Assembly (NCBI GenBank): GCA_949076555.1
Contig: CARUOB010000005.1
Span: forward strand, 33,505-75,315
Length of the DNA: 41,811 nt
Origin: an uncultured Lachnospiraceae bacterium
GTDB taxonomy: Bacteria > Bacillota > Clostridia > Lachnospirales > Lachnospiraceae
Reading direction: 5' to 3'
The notes below the pieces were generated by a model that saw nothing but the letters and a program-made list of their open reading frames with translations, was not told the DNA's origin and did not search any database. Below are positions 32,533 to 40,387 of the stretch, in pieces (the first letter of the stretch is position 1; each line of letters begins with the position of its first letter). A program made the translations under genes and the position numbers.

Positions 32533-33651
32533 ATGCAGGAGAATCATTCGCAGGGAAAGCGCAGCAGGAAGAAACGAAGGAGAAGTGAGAACAGTATCCT
32601 CGCAGGCTCTATTCTCCTCTGTATCGTCACTTTGACGGCGGTCACGATCTGTCTGGTCATGGTGTTCCAGTACCGGGCGATTCAGCAGAAGAACACGGCG
32701 GTCATGGGCGAGCTGGAGGCCATCCGTCTGAGAGAGGAGGCTGCCTACAATCAGGCGGAGGTGGATGCCCTGGTTGAGAGTGCGGTGGAGGAAGCGAAGG
32801 AGAAAACAGGGGAAGAGGTAAAAGAGAGCTATCTTGGCGCCATAAAGGAGTTTATGACATCCGGGCAGGGAACGACGGAGATGCTCCGGACATTTTTCCC
32901 GGATGAGATCGTGGTGGCTGACGCCGGACGGTATTATTTCTTTCCGATTCTGGAGACGCTGGCCGGGAATACATACGATCCGGATTCCTTTATGGCGGAC
33001 GGGGACGGCGTCATGCACTACTATGTGGATGGGGAGCGGGCTTCCCGCAAAGGCATAGATGTTTCCAGATATCAGGAAAAAATCGAATGGGATAAGGTGG
33101 CGGAAGACGAAGTGGATTACGCCTTTATTCGTCTGGGCATCCGGGGCTATACCGAAGGAGAAATTTTAGAGGATGAAACCTTTGTGGACAATATCAAGGG
33201 TGCGCTGAAAAATGACATTGACGTGGGCGTATACTTCTTTACGCAGGCCGTGAGCGAGGAGGAGGCCGAGGAGGAGGCCGAGTTTGTGATCGAGTCTATC
33301 GCGCCTTACAAGGTGACGTATCCTGTGGTGATTGACGTGGAGACGGTGACAAGCTCGAAGGCCAGAGGAAATGATCTCACCAGCGAGGAGCGGACGAAAT
33401 ACTGTATCGCCTTTTGCGAGAAGATCAAGGAGGCCGGGTACACGCCCATGATCTATGGCAATTTAAAGACCTTTACGCTGCTTCTTGACATAGAGGAGCT
33501 GGAGGAATATGACAAGTGGTTTGCCTACTATGACGATATGTACTATTTCCCCTATGACTTTAAGATCTGGCAGTACACGAACAAGGGGAAGGTTTCAGGC
33601 ATCAAGGGCGATGTGGATATGAATATCAGCTTTGAGGCGCCGGAAGATTAG
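32533..33651 (+). CDS. Membrane-anchored GH25 (lysozyme-type) muramidase
   Basis: A 372-residue protein. A basic N-terminus precedes a single transmembrane segment (about residues 25-47), then a helical, coiled-coil-like stalk, and a GH25 domain from about 173. The active site residues fit Asp176 (KGIDVSRYQ), Asp268 and Glu270 (VVIDVETV), and the GDVDMN ending is typical. It would cut peptidoglycan outside the membrane. No signal peptidase site is visible. Standing between a YitT gene and a hairpin cluster, it looks like a cell-wall housekeeping enzyme, not a phage lysin. Confidence 0.87.
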   Translation: MQENHSQGKRSRKKRRRSENSILAGSILLCIVTLTAVTICLVMVFQYRAIQQKNTAVMGELEAIRLREEAAYNQAEVDALVESAVEEAKEKTGEEVKESYLGAIKEFMTSGQGTTEMLRTFFPDEIVVADAGRYYFFPILETLAGNTYDPDSFMADGDGVMHYYVDGERASRKGIDVSRYQEKIEWDKVAEDEVDYAFIRLGIRGYTEGEILEDETFVDNIKGALKNDIDVGVYFFTQAVSEEEAEEEAEFVIESIAPYKVTYPVVIDVETVTSSKARGNDLTSEERTKYCIAFCEKIKEAGYTPMIYGNLKTFTLLLDIEELEEYDKWFAYYDDMYYFPYDFKIWQYTNKGKVSGIKGDVDMNISFEAPED

Positions 33652-33794
33652 TGTGAGAAGTACTTCTAATCATTCGCAGCAAAGGCTGCTTCGCGAAGAA
33701 GTACTAAGTCTGCTGTGCAGACTTTTCTCACACAGGAGAATGCCCAAAATATGGGCATTCTCCGCACTGAATTGAGTCACAGTAGAGCTGTGAC
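33651..33794 (+). other. Dense hairpin cluster, including a three-way-junction-like fold
   Basis: The outer stem GTGTGAGAA (33651-33659) and TTCTCACAC (33725-33733) is perfect. Inside are GTACTTCT/AGAAGTAC (33660-33667 and 33697-33704) holding a GCAGC/GCTGC hairpin, and AGTCTGC/GCAGACT (33707-33713 and 33717-33723). Two further perfect hairpins follow: GGAGAATGCCC/GGGCATTCTCC (33735-33763) and GTCACAG/CTGTGAC (33776-33794). The first base is the last base of the GH25 stop. It may act as terminator plus leader of the next gene, or be a mobile palindromic repeat. Confidence 0.8.
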
Positions 33795-33853
33795 ATGGAG
33801 GTTAGAGTGTAAAAATTTAGAAAGCGCAGCGGCGGCGACAGGAGGCTGGTGCT

Positions 33854-34555
33854 GTGAAAATACAAAAAGAAAGGCAGGGTTACGACATGAAATACGAGTT
33901 TGAAGGTACTGTAGAATTTCGGGAGAATGAAAATGCCATCTCCGTGCCCTTCAATGTCTGGGAGGTTTGCGAGAAGGTGGGAGACGCGCCGGTGCGGGTC
34001 TGCTTCGATGATGTGTGCTTTATCTGCGATCTGTTGCCGAAGGGGCAGGGGTATTATGATATCCCCGTCAGTCAGGATACGCTCTCCAAGGTGGAGCTTG
34101 GCAAGAAATACTTGATTTCCATCGAGATCGTGGGAAATGTCATGGGAAGAATCGGGGATAGTCCTTACAGTGTGGAGCATCCGATCCGTAAAATTGAAGG
34201 GGTGGAGCTGGTGACACAGCCATGGGACGGCCTGTGCGGACAGTCCTGTATCGCCATGATCGCGGGGACGACGTTAGATGAGGCCTGCGATATTATGAAG
34301 TGCAGAGAGTGGCAGGCAAACATGAGCAAAATGATTGCTACGCTGGAGTATCTGGGCATCCGTCATGCGGATAAGATCGTGTATACGCTTGGAAAAGAAG
34401 TGGAGCTTCCAAAGTGCACGATCATCATGGAGCGCATGGGCAGATACAGCCATTATCTTGTAGGGTATGACGGAAAGTACTATGACCCCAATCTGGGCGT
34501 GATCAAAGAGTTTGACATGGCTAAGATGGTAGGGTATCTGGAAATCGTTGTGTAA
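33854..34555 (+). CDS. DUF1905-like domain fused to a C39-type cysteine peptidase-like domain
   Basis: A 233-residue protein. The first 110 residues resemble the DUF1905 beta barrel (FEGTVEFRENENAISVPFN, then PKGQGYYDIPVSQDTL). The rest resembles Peptidase_C39-like: QPWDGLCGQSC with candidate nucleophile Cys132, His200 in SHYLV and Asp211 in YYDP. No transmembrane part or signal peptide is seen, so it is cytosolic. GTG 33854 follows AGGAGG at 8 bases; ATG 33887 (MKYEFEG) has a weaker site but matches a DUF1905 start, so either is possible. The leader holds the hairpin cluster above. Function is not known; the peptidase call rests on motif order only. Confidence 0.65.
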   Translation: MKIQKERQGYDMKYEFEGTVEFRENENAISVPFNVWEVCEKVGDAPVRVCFDDVCFICDLLPKGQGYYDIPVSQDTLSKVELGKKYLISIEIVGNVMGRIGDSPYSVEHPIRKIEGVELVTQPWDGLCGQSCIAMIAGTTLDEACDIMKCREWQANMSKMIATLEYLGIRHADKIVYTLGKEVELPKCTIIMERMGRYSHYLVGYDGKYYDPNLGVIKEFDMAKMVGYLEIVV

Positions 34556-34563
34556 TAAAAATT

Positions 34564-34614
34564 CTTTTATTCAAAGAATAAAAGCTGTCCTCTTAAAAAA
34601 CGGGGACAGCTTTT
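34564..34614. terminator. Two overlapping hairpins between convergent genes
   Basis: CTTTTATTC (34564-34572) pairs with GAATAAAAG (34576-34584). AAAAGCTGTCC (34580-34590) pairs perfectly with GGACAGCTTTT (34604-34614). They share 34580-34584, so only one can form. The second is a strong terminator with T-rich flanks for the plus-strand gene and may also serve the minus-strand PocR gene. Confidence 0.75.
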
Positions 34615-34632
34615 GTTTGACTTGTAAAGACA

Positions 34633-35406
34633 TTAATTTTCGTTCATTTTCTGTATGGACTCGGCGATACGGTTGGCGTCCTGCGTGATCTTTTTATAGA
34701 TCTCCGTGGACTGCTTGGAGAAGGTGCCCATCTGCTTCGCGATGATGCCGAAACCGGCTCCTGCCGCGCCGACTCTGGCAGTCTCGATGGACGCGTTTAA
34801 CGCCATGATCGTCTGCTTGGAGGCAATCGCCTCAAGTTCTTTGGTGTTAGCTTTAATCCGGGTTACCGTTTCGGTAGCGTTGGCGATTTCTTCCTCCCAC
34901 ACATGGAGCTTTTTGTATTCTGTGGCATTCATATATTCTTGTAAAACCATACGGTTCACGACATCGCTTAAAAGAGAAGCGGCTGCACGGATCGCTTTTT
35001 CCGAGCGGACGGGTACTTTTTGAACCGCGCGAACATAGCTGTCAGGATCAATACCAAGCTCTTCGGCGATTGCCTTAAATTTTTCCTCGTTCGGTGTATG
35101 CGGAAGAACCTGTCCGCCGATGATGGCGCCTACTTTTTGGCCGTTCAAAATAATGTCATTGGAAAAATCCATCAATCCGGCATGACATTCATAGACACCC
35201 TGGCCAGTGGCGTCACATTTCTGGCAGCGTTTTGCGCCTTCCGGGCATTCTCTGGTATATTTCATACAGAAATCCGTGAAACCGCTTCCCTTGGTAATAT
35301 AGTTACCTTCGGTGTCAATGGCGATAGCGGCAAGGCCGGTGGCATCAGAAAACGCATCCTGTACTTTCTGCAAATGCGATATATCCATAAAATCCGAGAG
35401 TTTCAT
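34633..35406 (-). CDS. PocR-domain, MCP-like signalling protein
   Basis: A 257-residue soluble protein. The first 165 residues form a PocR sensory domain with the cysteine set Cys47, Cys54, Cys61, Cys64 and Cys74 (ECPEGAKRCQKC, YECHAGLMDF). The rest is a short methyl-accepting chemotaxis-type signalling segment (IMALNASIETARVGAAGAGFGI). PocR domains are thought to bind small molecules such as simple hydrocarbon derivatives. No transmembrane helix is present. An extended -10 (TGATATAAT on the minus strand, 35439-35447) lies upstream. No che genes are near, so its partner is not in the window. Confidence 0.88.
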   Translation of the reverse strand: MKLSDFMDISHLQKVQDAFSDATGLAAIAIDTEGNYITKGSGFTDFCMKYTRECPEGAKRCQKCDATGQGVYECHAGLMDFSNDIILNGQKVGAIIGGQVLPHTPNEEKFKAIAEELGIDPDSYVRAVQKVPVRSEKAIRAAASLLSDVVNRMVLQEYMNATEYKKLHVWEEEIANATETVTRIKANTKELEAIASKQTIMALNASIETARVGAAGAGFGIIAKQMGTFSKQSTEIYKKITQDANRIAESIQKMNEN

Positions 35407-35438
35407 GTCAATTCCCCTCCTTCAACAATATTAAATTC

Positions 35439-35447
35439 ATTATATCA
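35439..35447 (-). promoter_or_regulatory. Extended -10 promoter of the PocR-MCP gene
   Basis: The minus strand reads TGATATAAT, a consensus -10 with TG extension, about 33 bases before the start codon. It is the same 9-mer as in front of the hemerythrin gene. Confidence 0.55.
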
Positions 35448-35477
35448 TGCTTTTTGACAAATGCCTATCTTTTTGTA

Positions 35478-35486
35478 TGGTATAAT
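35478..35486 (+). promoter_or_regulatory. Extended -10 promoter of the response regulator operon
   Basis: TGGTATAAT is a consensus -10 with the TG extension. A TTGACA (35454-35459) lies 21 bases upstream, too far for ideal spacing, so the extended -10 probably dominates. The MITE begins 12 bases later and so lies in the leader. Confidence 0.55.
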
Positions 35487-35489
35487 ACA

Positions 35490-35645
35490 GGATACAAGTA
35501 ACAGTTCAGCCTTCGGCTTCCCTGCCATGTCTGATACGCACAAAATGCTCCAAAGTCGCATTTTGGCGCTGGCACAACTCGCAAAATCGCATACAGAACG
35601 ATTTTACTCGCGGAATAGTGCATGGCTGAACTGTTACGGATACAA
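35490..35645. mobile_element. 140-bp MITE with 14-bp terminal inverted repeats and an 8-bp target duplication
   Basis: Perfect inverted ends GTAACAGTTCAGCC (35498-35511) and GGCTGAACTGTTAC (35624-35637) bound a 140-bp element. Directly outside is the perfect 8-bp duplication GGATACAA (35490-35497 and 35638-35645), the footprint of transposition. Inside are hairpins such as CAAAATGC/GCATTTTG and AAAATCG/CGATTTT; there is no transposase. It is a non-autonomous element inserted between a promoter and the response regulator. The parent element is not in the window; 8-bp duplications occur in several IS families. Confidence 0.92.
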
Positions 35646-35668
35646 CAAAACAAAGGCGGGATCGTGGG

Positions 35669-36340
35669 ATGACTGAAATTTATTATGCGGAGGATGATCC
35701 GGATATTGCAGGTTCGGTGAAAACATATCTGGAGCGGAAGAACATGAACGTGTCGGTATACGGCACGCTTGCGGATCTAAAGCAGGCGCTTTCGCGGCGT
35801 CTGCCCGCTATGGTGCTGCTTGACTGGAACATGCCGGACGGGCGCGGGGACAGTCTGTGCCGGTGGATTCGCGGGACGTGGAAAGAACTGCCGGTTATTT
35901 TCCTCACGGTGCGGGGGGATAACACGGATATCGTTTCCGGGTTTGAGAGTGGGGCGGATGACTACGTGGTGAAGCCCTTTGCGCTGGAAATCCTGTATTC
36001 GAGAGTGCAGGCGCTTCTTCGCAGAAGCGGGAACGGAGGCGGAAAATATCTGTCCTGCGGCGGGATCACGATGGATTTAAACCGCAGGCTTGTCACATGC
36101 GGATTGGAGGAGGTGAGCTTGAGCGCGGCAGAGTATCAGGTGTTGTTGTGCCTGATGAGAAATAAGGGAAGGATTGTCACCAGAGAAAAATTGTTGGAAC
36201 AGGTGTGGGATGTAAACGGGAACTATGTGAATGACAATACATTGACTGTAACAGTCAAACGCTTGCGGGATAAGCTGCCAAAGCCTGCCAGTGTGAAAAC
36301 GGTCAGAAGTGTGGGTTATCGTATGGAGGACATGGCATGA
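35669..36340 (+). CDS. OmpR-family response regulator (BceR-like)
   Basis: A 223-residue two-domain regulator. The receiver domain has the phosphoacceptor in VLLDWNMPDG, the switch threonine in FLTVRG and the lysine in VVKPF. The C-terminal winged helix has LSAAEYQVLLCLMRNKGRIVTREKLLEQVW and TVTVKRLRDKL. It would control the ABC transporter downstream in response to its kinase. The leader contains a MITE inserted after the promoter. Its stop overlaps the kinase start (ATGA). Confidence 0.92.
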   Translation: MTEIYYAEDDPDIAGSVKTYLERKNMNVSVYGTLADLKQALSRRLPAMVLLDWNMPDGRGDSLCRWIRGTWKELPVIFLTVRGDNTDIVSGFESGADDYVVKPFALEILYSRVQALLRRSGNGGGKYLSCGGITMDLNRRLVTCGLEEVSLSAAEYQVLLCLMRNKGRIVTREKLLEQVWDVNGNYVNDNTLTVTVKRLRDKLPKPASVKTVRSVGYRMEDMA

Positions 36341-37311
36341 GAGGGGTGGAAAAGAATAAAACAGCCAAAGAAAGGGCTGTCTTGTCGTGGATGATGGCCG
36401 CTTTCGCTGTTGTCATGCTGGTTTTGGGAAATTATGCGGTCAGGCTCTTGGGTGCGGCCCTTCTTGCGGCAGGGCTTTGGTATCAGAAGAAAAGAGTACG
36501 GAACCGTCTGCATGAACTGACCGCATATCTGGAGCAGGCAAATACGGGAAATGCGCCGGTGCTTTCCGCATTGGGGGAGGATGAACTTTCCAAATTGGAG
36601 GATCAGATTTATAAAACGGTGACTTACCTTTATCTGACGAGAGAAGAGGCGGTGCGGACGAAAAATGAGTTCGCCCGGAACCTGTCCAATATTGCCCATC
36701 AGATCAAGACACCGATCACGGCGATTTCCCTTTGTGTACAGGCGATGGAGGGGGAAGAGGGCAAAGAAGGGCGGGAGCAGATTTTAAGGCAGCTCACGAG
36801 ACTGACCCGTCTGGAAGAGGCGCTGCTGCTCTTGGCGCGTCTGGACGCGGGCACACTGGTATTGAAGAAGAAGCAGACGGACGTCTACACATTGCTTGTG
36901 CTTGCGGCGGATAACCTGCAGGAGATTTTCGCGCGGGCGGAAGTCTCCGTGGTGATTCCGGAAATGGGGGAGATATTGGTTTCAGTTGATCCGGACTGGA
37001 CCATGGAAGCAGTCATGAATCTGATGAAAAACTGCGCGGAGAGCTGTGCGGGCGGATGCGTCCGCTGTTTTTATGAGCAGAACCCTTTATATACGGAAAT
37101 ACGGATACAGGATGAGGGCGCAGGCTTTGACGGAAAAGATCTGCCCCATCTTTTCGAACGGTTTTACCGGGGCACAAACGCGGCAGAAGGCGGCACCGGA
37201 ATCGGTCTTTCTTTGGCAAAGGAGTTGATTGAGCGGCAAGACGGCGTGATACGTGCGGGAAATCTGCCGGAGGGCGGCGCCTGTTTCGAAATCCGTTTTT
37301 ACCGTCACTGA
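36337..37311 (+). CDS. Small-sensor histidine kinase (BceS-like)
   Basis: A 324-residue kinase. Two short transmembrane segments lie in the first 50 residues with almost no extracellular loop, so like BceS it likely senses through the transporter. The phospho-acceptor histidine is in IAHQIKTPITAI. The ATP-binding part has N (LMKNCAES), DEGAGF and GGTGIGLSLAKELI. It overlaps the regulator gene by four bases, and the ABC genes follow. Confidence 0.9.
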   Translation: MRGVEKNKTAKERAVLSWMMAAFAVVMLVLGNYAVRLLGAALLAAGLWYQKKRVRNRLHELTAYLEQANTGNAPVLSALGEDELSKLEDQIYKTVTYLYLTREEAVRTKNEFARNLSNIAHQIKTPITAISLCVQAMEGEEGKEGREQILRQLTRLTRLEEALLLLARLDAGTLVLKKKQTDVYTLLVLAADNLQEIFARAEVSVVIPEMGEILVSVDPDWTMEAVMNLMKNCAESCAGGCVRCFYEQNPLYTEIRIQDEGAGFDGKDLPHLFERFYRGTNAAEGGTGIGLSLAKELIERQDGVIRAGNLPEGGACFEIRFYRH

Positions 37312-37312
37312 G

Positions 37313-37341
37313 TTGTCACTTTCGTCTGTTATGATAATAGA
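37313..37341 (+). promoter_or_regulatory. Possible promoter of the ABC transporter genes
   Basis: TTGTCA (37313-37318) with an AT-rich -10 region (TATGATAATAGA, 37330-37341), in the 144-base gap before the ATPase gene. The GTCACTGAGTTGTCACT sequence at 37304-37320 repeats TCACT and may be a regulator site. Weak evidence. Confidence 0.3.
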
Positions 37342-37455
37342 GCAGGTACGAGACTCTTCTATATAGTCTGCATGAAACCACTTACAGCATTGCCGCAGAA
37401 TTTTGATGAGTTTCGAAGTGGCCTGTTTATGAAAATACAAGGAGGAAACAGACGC

Positions 37456-38136
37456 GTGAATATTTTAACGTGCGAGGGGGTCAGCAAGGTGTACGGCTCC
37501 GGGAACAATCAGGTGACGGCGCTTGCAGGGATTGACCTTAAGATTGAAAGGGGAGAATTTGTGGCGATTACAGGGGCGTCCGGCTCCGGGAAATCCACGT
37601 TGCTGCATATTCTCGGCAGTGTGGATAAGCCGACGGGGGGCAGGGTAATCGTGGAAGGAACCGATCTTTCTGAGTTGAATCAGACTCAGGCGGCAATTTT
37701 CAGGCGCAGAAAGGTGGGACTGGTATACCAGTTTTATAACCTGATTCCAACGCTGACGGTCAGGAAGAATATTCTGATGCCGCTTACACTGGATAAAAAG
37801 AAACCGGACGAGGCGTATTTTGAAGAGGTGGTAAAGACGCTTGGGCTATCCGAACGGCTGGAGGCTTTGCCGAACCAGCTGTCCGGCGGGCAGCAGCAGC
37901 GTGCTGCCATCGCCCGCTCCCTGATTTACCGTCCGGCGCTTCTTCTGGCGGATGAGCCGACCGGAAATCTGGATCAGAAAAATACCCGGGAAATTATGGA
38001 CATGCTCAAACTCTCCAATCGGAACATGAAGCAGACGATCTTGCTGATCACCCACGATGAAAAGGCTGCTCTGGAGGCGGACAGAATCATAACCATAGAG
38101 GATGGCCGTATGGTCGGCGATGAGAGAAGGAGGTAA
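37456..38136 (+). CDS. ABC transporter ATP-binding protein (BceA-like)
   Basis: A 226-residue ABC ATPase with Walker A GASGSGKST, signature LSGGQQQR and Walker B LLLADEPTGNLD; the ADEPTGNLD form is typical of MacB/LolD/BceA-type ATPases. GTG 37456 follows AGGAGG at 10 bases and gives the usual family start; upstream in-frame ATGs at 37372 and 37429 would add unrelated residues. With the next gene it forms an ABC unit of the antimicrobial-peptide resistance type. Confidence 0.9.
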   Translation: MNILTCEGVSKVYGSGNNQVTALAGIDLKIERGEFVAITGASGSGKSTLLHILGSVDKPTGGRVIVEGTDLSELNQTQAAIFRRRKVGLVYQFYNLIPTLTVRKNILMPLTLDKKKPDEAYFEEVVKTLGLSERLEALPNQLSGGQQQRAAIARSLIYRPALLLADEPTGNLDQKNTREIMDMLKLSNRNMKQTILLITHDEKAALEADRIITIEDGRMVGDERRR

Positions 38137-38141
38137 GGCAG

Positions 38142-40232
38142 ATGTGGAGAGAGTATTCGTCGGGATATCTGAAAAATAACCGGGCTGCCGCTGTTTCCGT
38201 TATGACGGCCGCGTTTATTTCCTCTTTGCTGCTGTCGCTGTTAAGCAGTCTGTTTTACAATATGTGGAAGTATGAGGTGGAAAGGCTGCGGGCGGAGGGG
38301 GATCAGTACGCGCTGATGGCGATGTATCTGGTGCGCGACGCAAATGACGAGGCGCCAAGACTTGTGTTTCCGTTTTTTCTTCTGGTTATGGCGCTTGCCT
38401 CATTTTCTCTTATCCTAATCATACACAATGCCTTTGCGGTGACCATGCAGGCGAGAGTCCACCAGTTCGGCATATTATCCAGCATCGGGGCGACGCCGAA
38501 ACAGATACGGACCTGCCTGCTGCAGGAGGCGGCTGTTTTGTGTGCAGCGCCGGTTTTGATAGGAACACTGCTTGGCATAGCGGGCAGCAGGGGGCTGTTG
38601 GCGTTGGCGGAGAGACTGGTGCGGGAGGTGGAAGGCAGGCGGGCGATTGCATTTGGGTATCATCCGCTGATTTTCCTGTTTACGCTTACGGCAACGGCAA
38701 TTACCATGTATATATCCGCCTGGCTCCCGGCGCGGAAACTGAGCGTTATGACGCCTCTGGAGGCGATTAGAAACAACCGGGAACGGCAGCCGAAACGAAT
38801 GGGCCATTCGTTCCTGCTTTCTCTTTTCTTCGGAATGGAGGGAGAACTGGCGGGAAATGCATTGAAGGTACAGAGACGGGCGCTTCGGACGGCGTCGGTG
38901 TCACTGCTTTTCTCGATGACGGCTTTCACGCTGATGCAGTGTTTTTTTACCCTCTCGGAAATCAGTACAAGGGAGACCTATTTTGAAAAGTATCAGGACG
39001 CTTGGGACATTATGGTCACGGTGAAAGATACAGGGATAGGCAGTTTTGGAAAGACGGATGAACTGCGCCGGATACCGGGGGTGGAAAATGTGGTTGTGTA
39101 CCAGAAAGCGGAGACCAAACTGTGTGTCACTAAAGAGGAGCTGAGTGAGGAACTGCAGGCAAATGGGGGATTTTCCCACGATTCCGGAAAGTATGTGAGG
39201 CAGGAGGGGGAGAGGTTCTGGGTAAGTGCACCGATTATCATAATGGATGATGCAGCGTTTCTGGAGTATTGCGGGCAGATCGGCGTTTCAAAGAGGACCG
39301 ACGGGGCAGTGATCCGAAACTTAATCCGTGACGTGACCAATCCGGATTTCAGGCATCCGGAGTATATGCCCTATATCAATGACTGCCGGACAACGGTGCT
39401 TTTGGCGCAGACGGGCAGTGCGGCTATGGAAATGCCGGATTCGGATCGTACGGCGGGTGTGGAACGGCAGGCGCCAGACGTCGGTACGGATGTGAAAATG
39501 CAGCTTTCGGACGGTGCCGAGACGATCGAGATCCCGGTTCTGGCATGTACGGAGACGGTTCCCGTTTTGCGGGAAGAATATGCTACGGATGACAAGTACG
39601 AGCTGGTGCATTTTATGCCGGCAAGTCTGTGGAAGGAAATCGAAGGGAAGGCAGGCGGCGCGGAAAAAGATACGTGTGTTCGGATTCTTTGCAGAGAGGG
39701 AGTCGGTTTGGAAGAACTGGAAATGATACAGGGTGAAATCGAAAAAAGTCTTGCGGGAGCTTATACAATAGAGAGCGAGAACCGTATCCGGGAATACGAG
39801 ACAAACGACCGGAAAATGCAGGGGATGATGCTCGTGTTTGGGAGCTTTTGCGTATTGCTTGCCCTGATCGGCGTGGGCAACGTATTTTCTAATACGTTTG
39901 GCTTTGTGCGGCAGAGAAGGCGGGAGTTTGCCAGATATCTTTCCGTGGGCATGACGCCGGGAGAACTGCGGCGTATGTTCTGTATCGAGGCGTTTGTGCT
40001 TGTGTGTCGTCCGATGCTGTGGGCGGCAGCAGTCGCAGTCTTCTCGGTGGGCGCTATGTTAAAGGCAAGTTATATGGAACCGGCAGAATTTCTTATGGAA
40101 GCGCCTTTTGGATCGATCGCCGCGTTTGTGCTGGCGGTTGGCGGGGCGGTGGCGCTCGCCTATTATCTGAGCTGGCGCAGGATGCGGGGAATAAATCTGG
40201 CGGAGGTTTTGCGGGATGATACGATGATGTGA
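38142..40232 (+). CDS. FtsX-like ABC permease (BceB-like)
   Basis: A 696-residue permease. One helix at the start and two sets of three or four helices (about residues 70-200 and 560-690) frame a large extracellular part of about 200 residues. FtsX-type signatures (FGILSSIGATPKQIRTCLL and FARYLSVGMTPGELRRMFC) appear twice. This is the BceB layout, where the outer domain recognises peptide antibiotics such as bacitracin. The ligand here is unknown. AGAAGGAGG precedes the ATG, five bases after the ATPase. Confidence 0.88.
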   Translation: MWREYSSGYLKNNRAAAVSVMTAAFISSLLLSLLSSLFYNMWKYEVERLRAEGDQYALMAMYLVRDANDEAPRLVFPFFLLVMALASFSLILIIHNAFAVTMQARVHQFGILSSIGATPKQIRTCLLQEAAVLCAAPVLIGTLLGIAGSRGLLALAERLVREVEGRRAIAFGYHPLIFLFTLTATAITMYISAWLPARKLSVMTPLEAIRNNRERQPKRMGHSFLLSLFFGMEGELAGNALKVQRRALRTASVSLLFSMTAFTLMQCFFTLSEISTRETYFEKYQDAWDIMVTVKDTGIGSFGKTDELRRIPGVENVVVYQKAETKLCVTKEELSEELQANGGFSHDSGKYVRQEGERFWVSAPIIIMDDAAFLEYCGQIGVSKRTDGAVIRNLIRDVTNPDFRHPEYMPYINDCRTTVLLAQTGSAAMEMPDSDRTAGVERQAPDVGTDVKMQLSDGAETIEIPVLACTETVPVLREEYATDDKYELVHFMPASLWKEIEGKAGGAEKDTCVRILCREGVGLEELEMIQGEIEKSLAGAYTIESENRIREYETNDRKMQGMMLVFGSFCVLLALIGVGNVFSNTFGFVRQRRREFARYLSVGMTPGELRRMFCIEAFVLVCRPMLWAAAVAVFSVGAMLKASYMEPAEFLMEAPFGSIAAFVLAVGGAVALAYYLSWRRMRGINLAEVLRDDTMM

Positions 40233-40300
40233 TGAATAATCGGATAGGAGTTCCGTGGTAAAAACAGCGTTTCCAACGGCGTGTCTGCAAAGTGCGAGGA

Positions 40301-40329
40301 TTGTTTTTGGAAAGCGGATGTGCTATACT
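40301..40329 (+). promoter_or_regulatory. Promoter of the twin flavodoxin-like genes
   Basis: TTGTTT (40301-40306), 17 bases, TATACT (40324-40329), about 59 bases before the first start codon. Confidence 0.6.
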
Positions 40330-40387
40330 TTGGCTGAAAAATGATCCGAAGACACAGCATTTATGCAGGAGGCGGAAGGAAAGTAAT

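Noticed and set aside
32134..33018. Minus-strand ORF of 294 residues across YitT and GH25
   Set aside because: It spans two well-supported genes on the other strand and has shadow-type composition.
32533..33651. Prophage endolysin
   Set aside because: The GH25 protein has a membrane anchor and stalk, and no phage genes are near.
33651..33733. tRNA-like cloverleaf
   Set aside because: No anticodon arm, T-loop sequence or CCA-type acceptor; stem lengths do not fit a tRNA.
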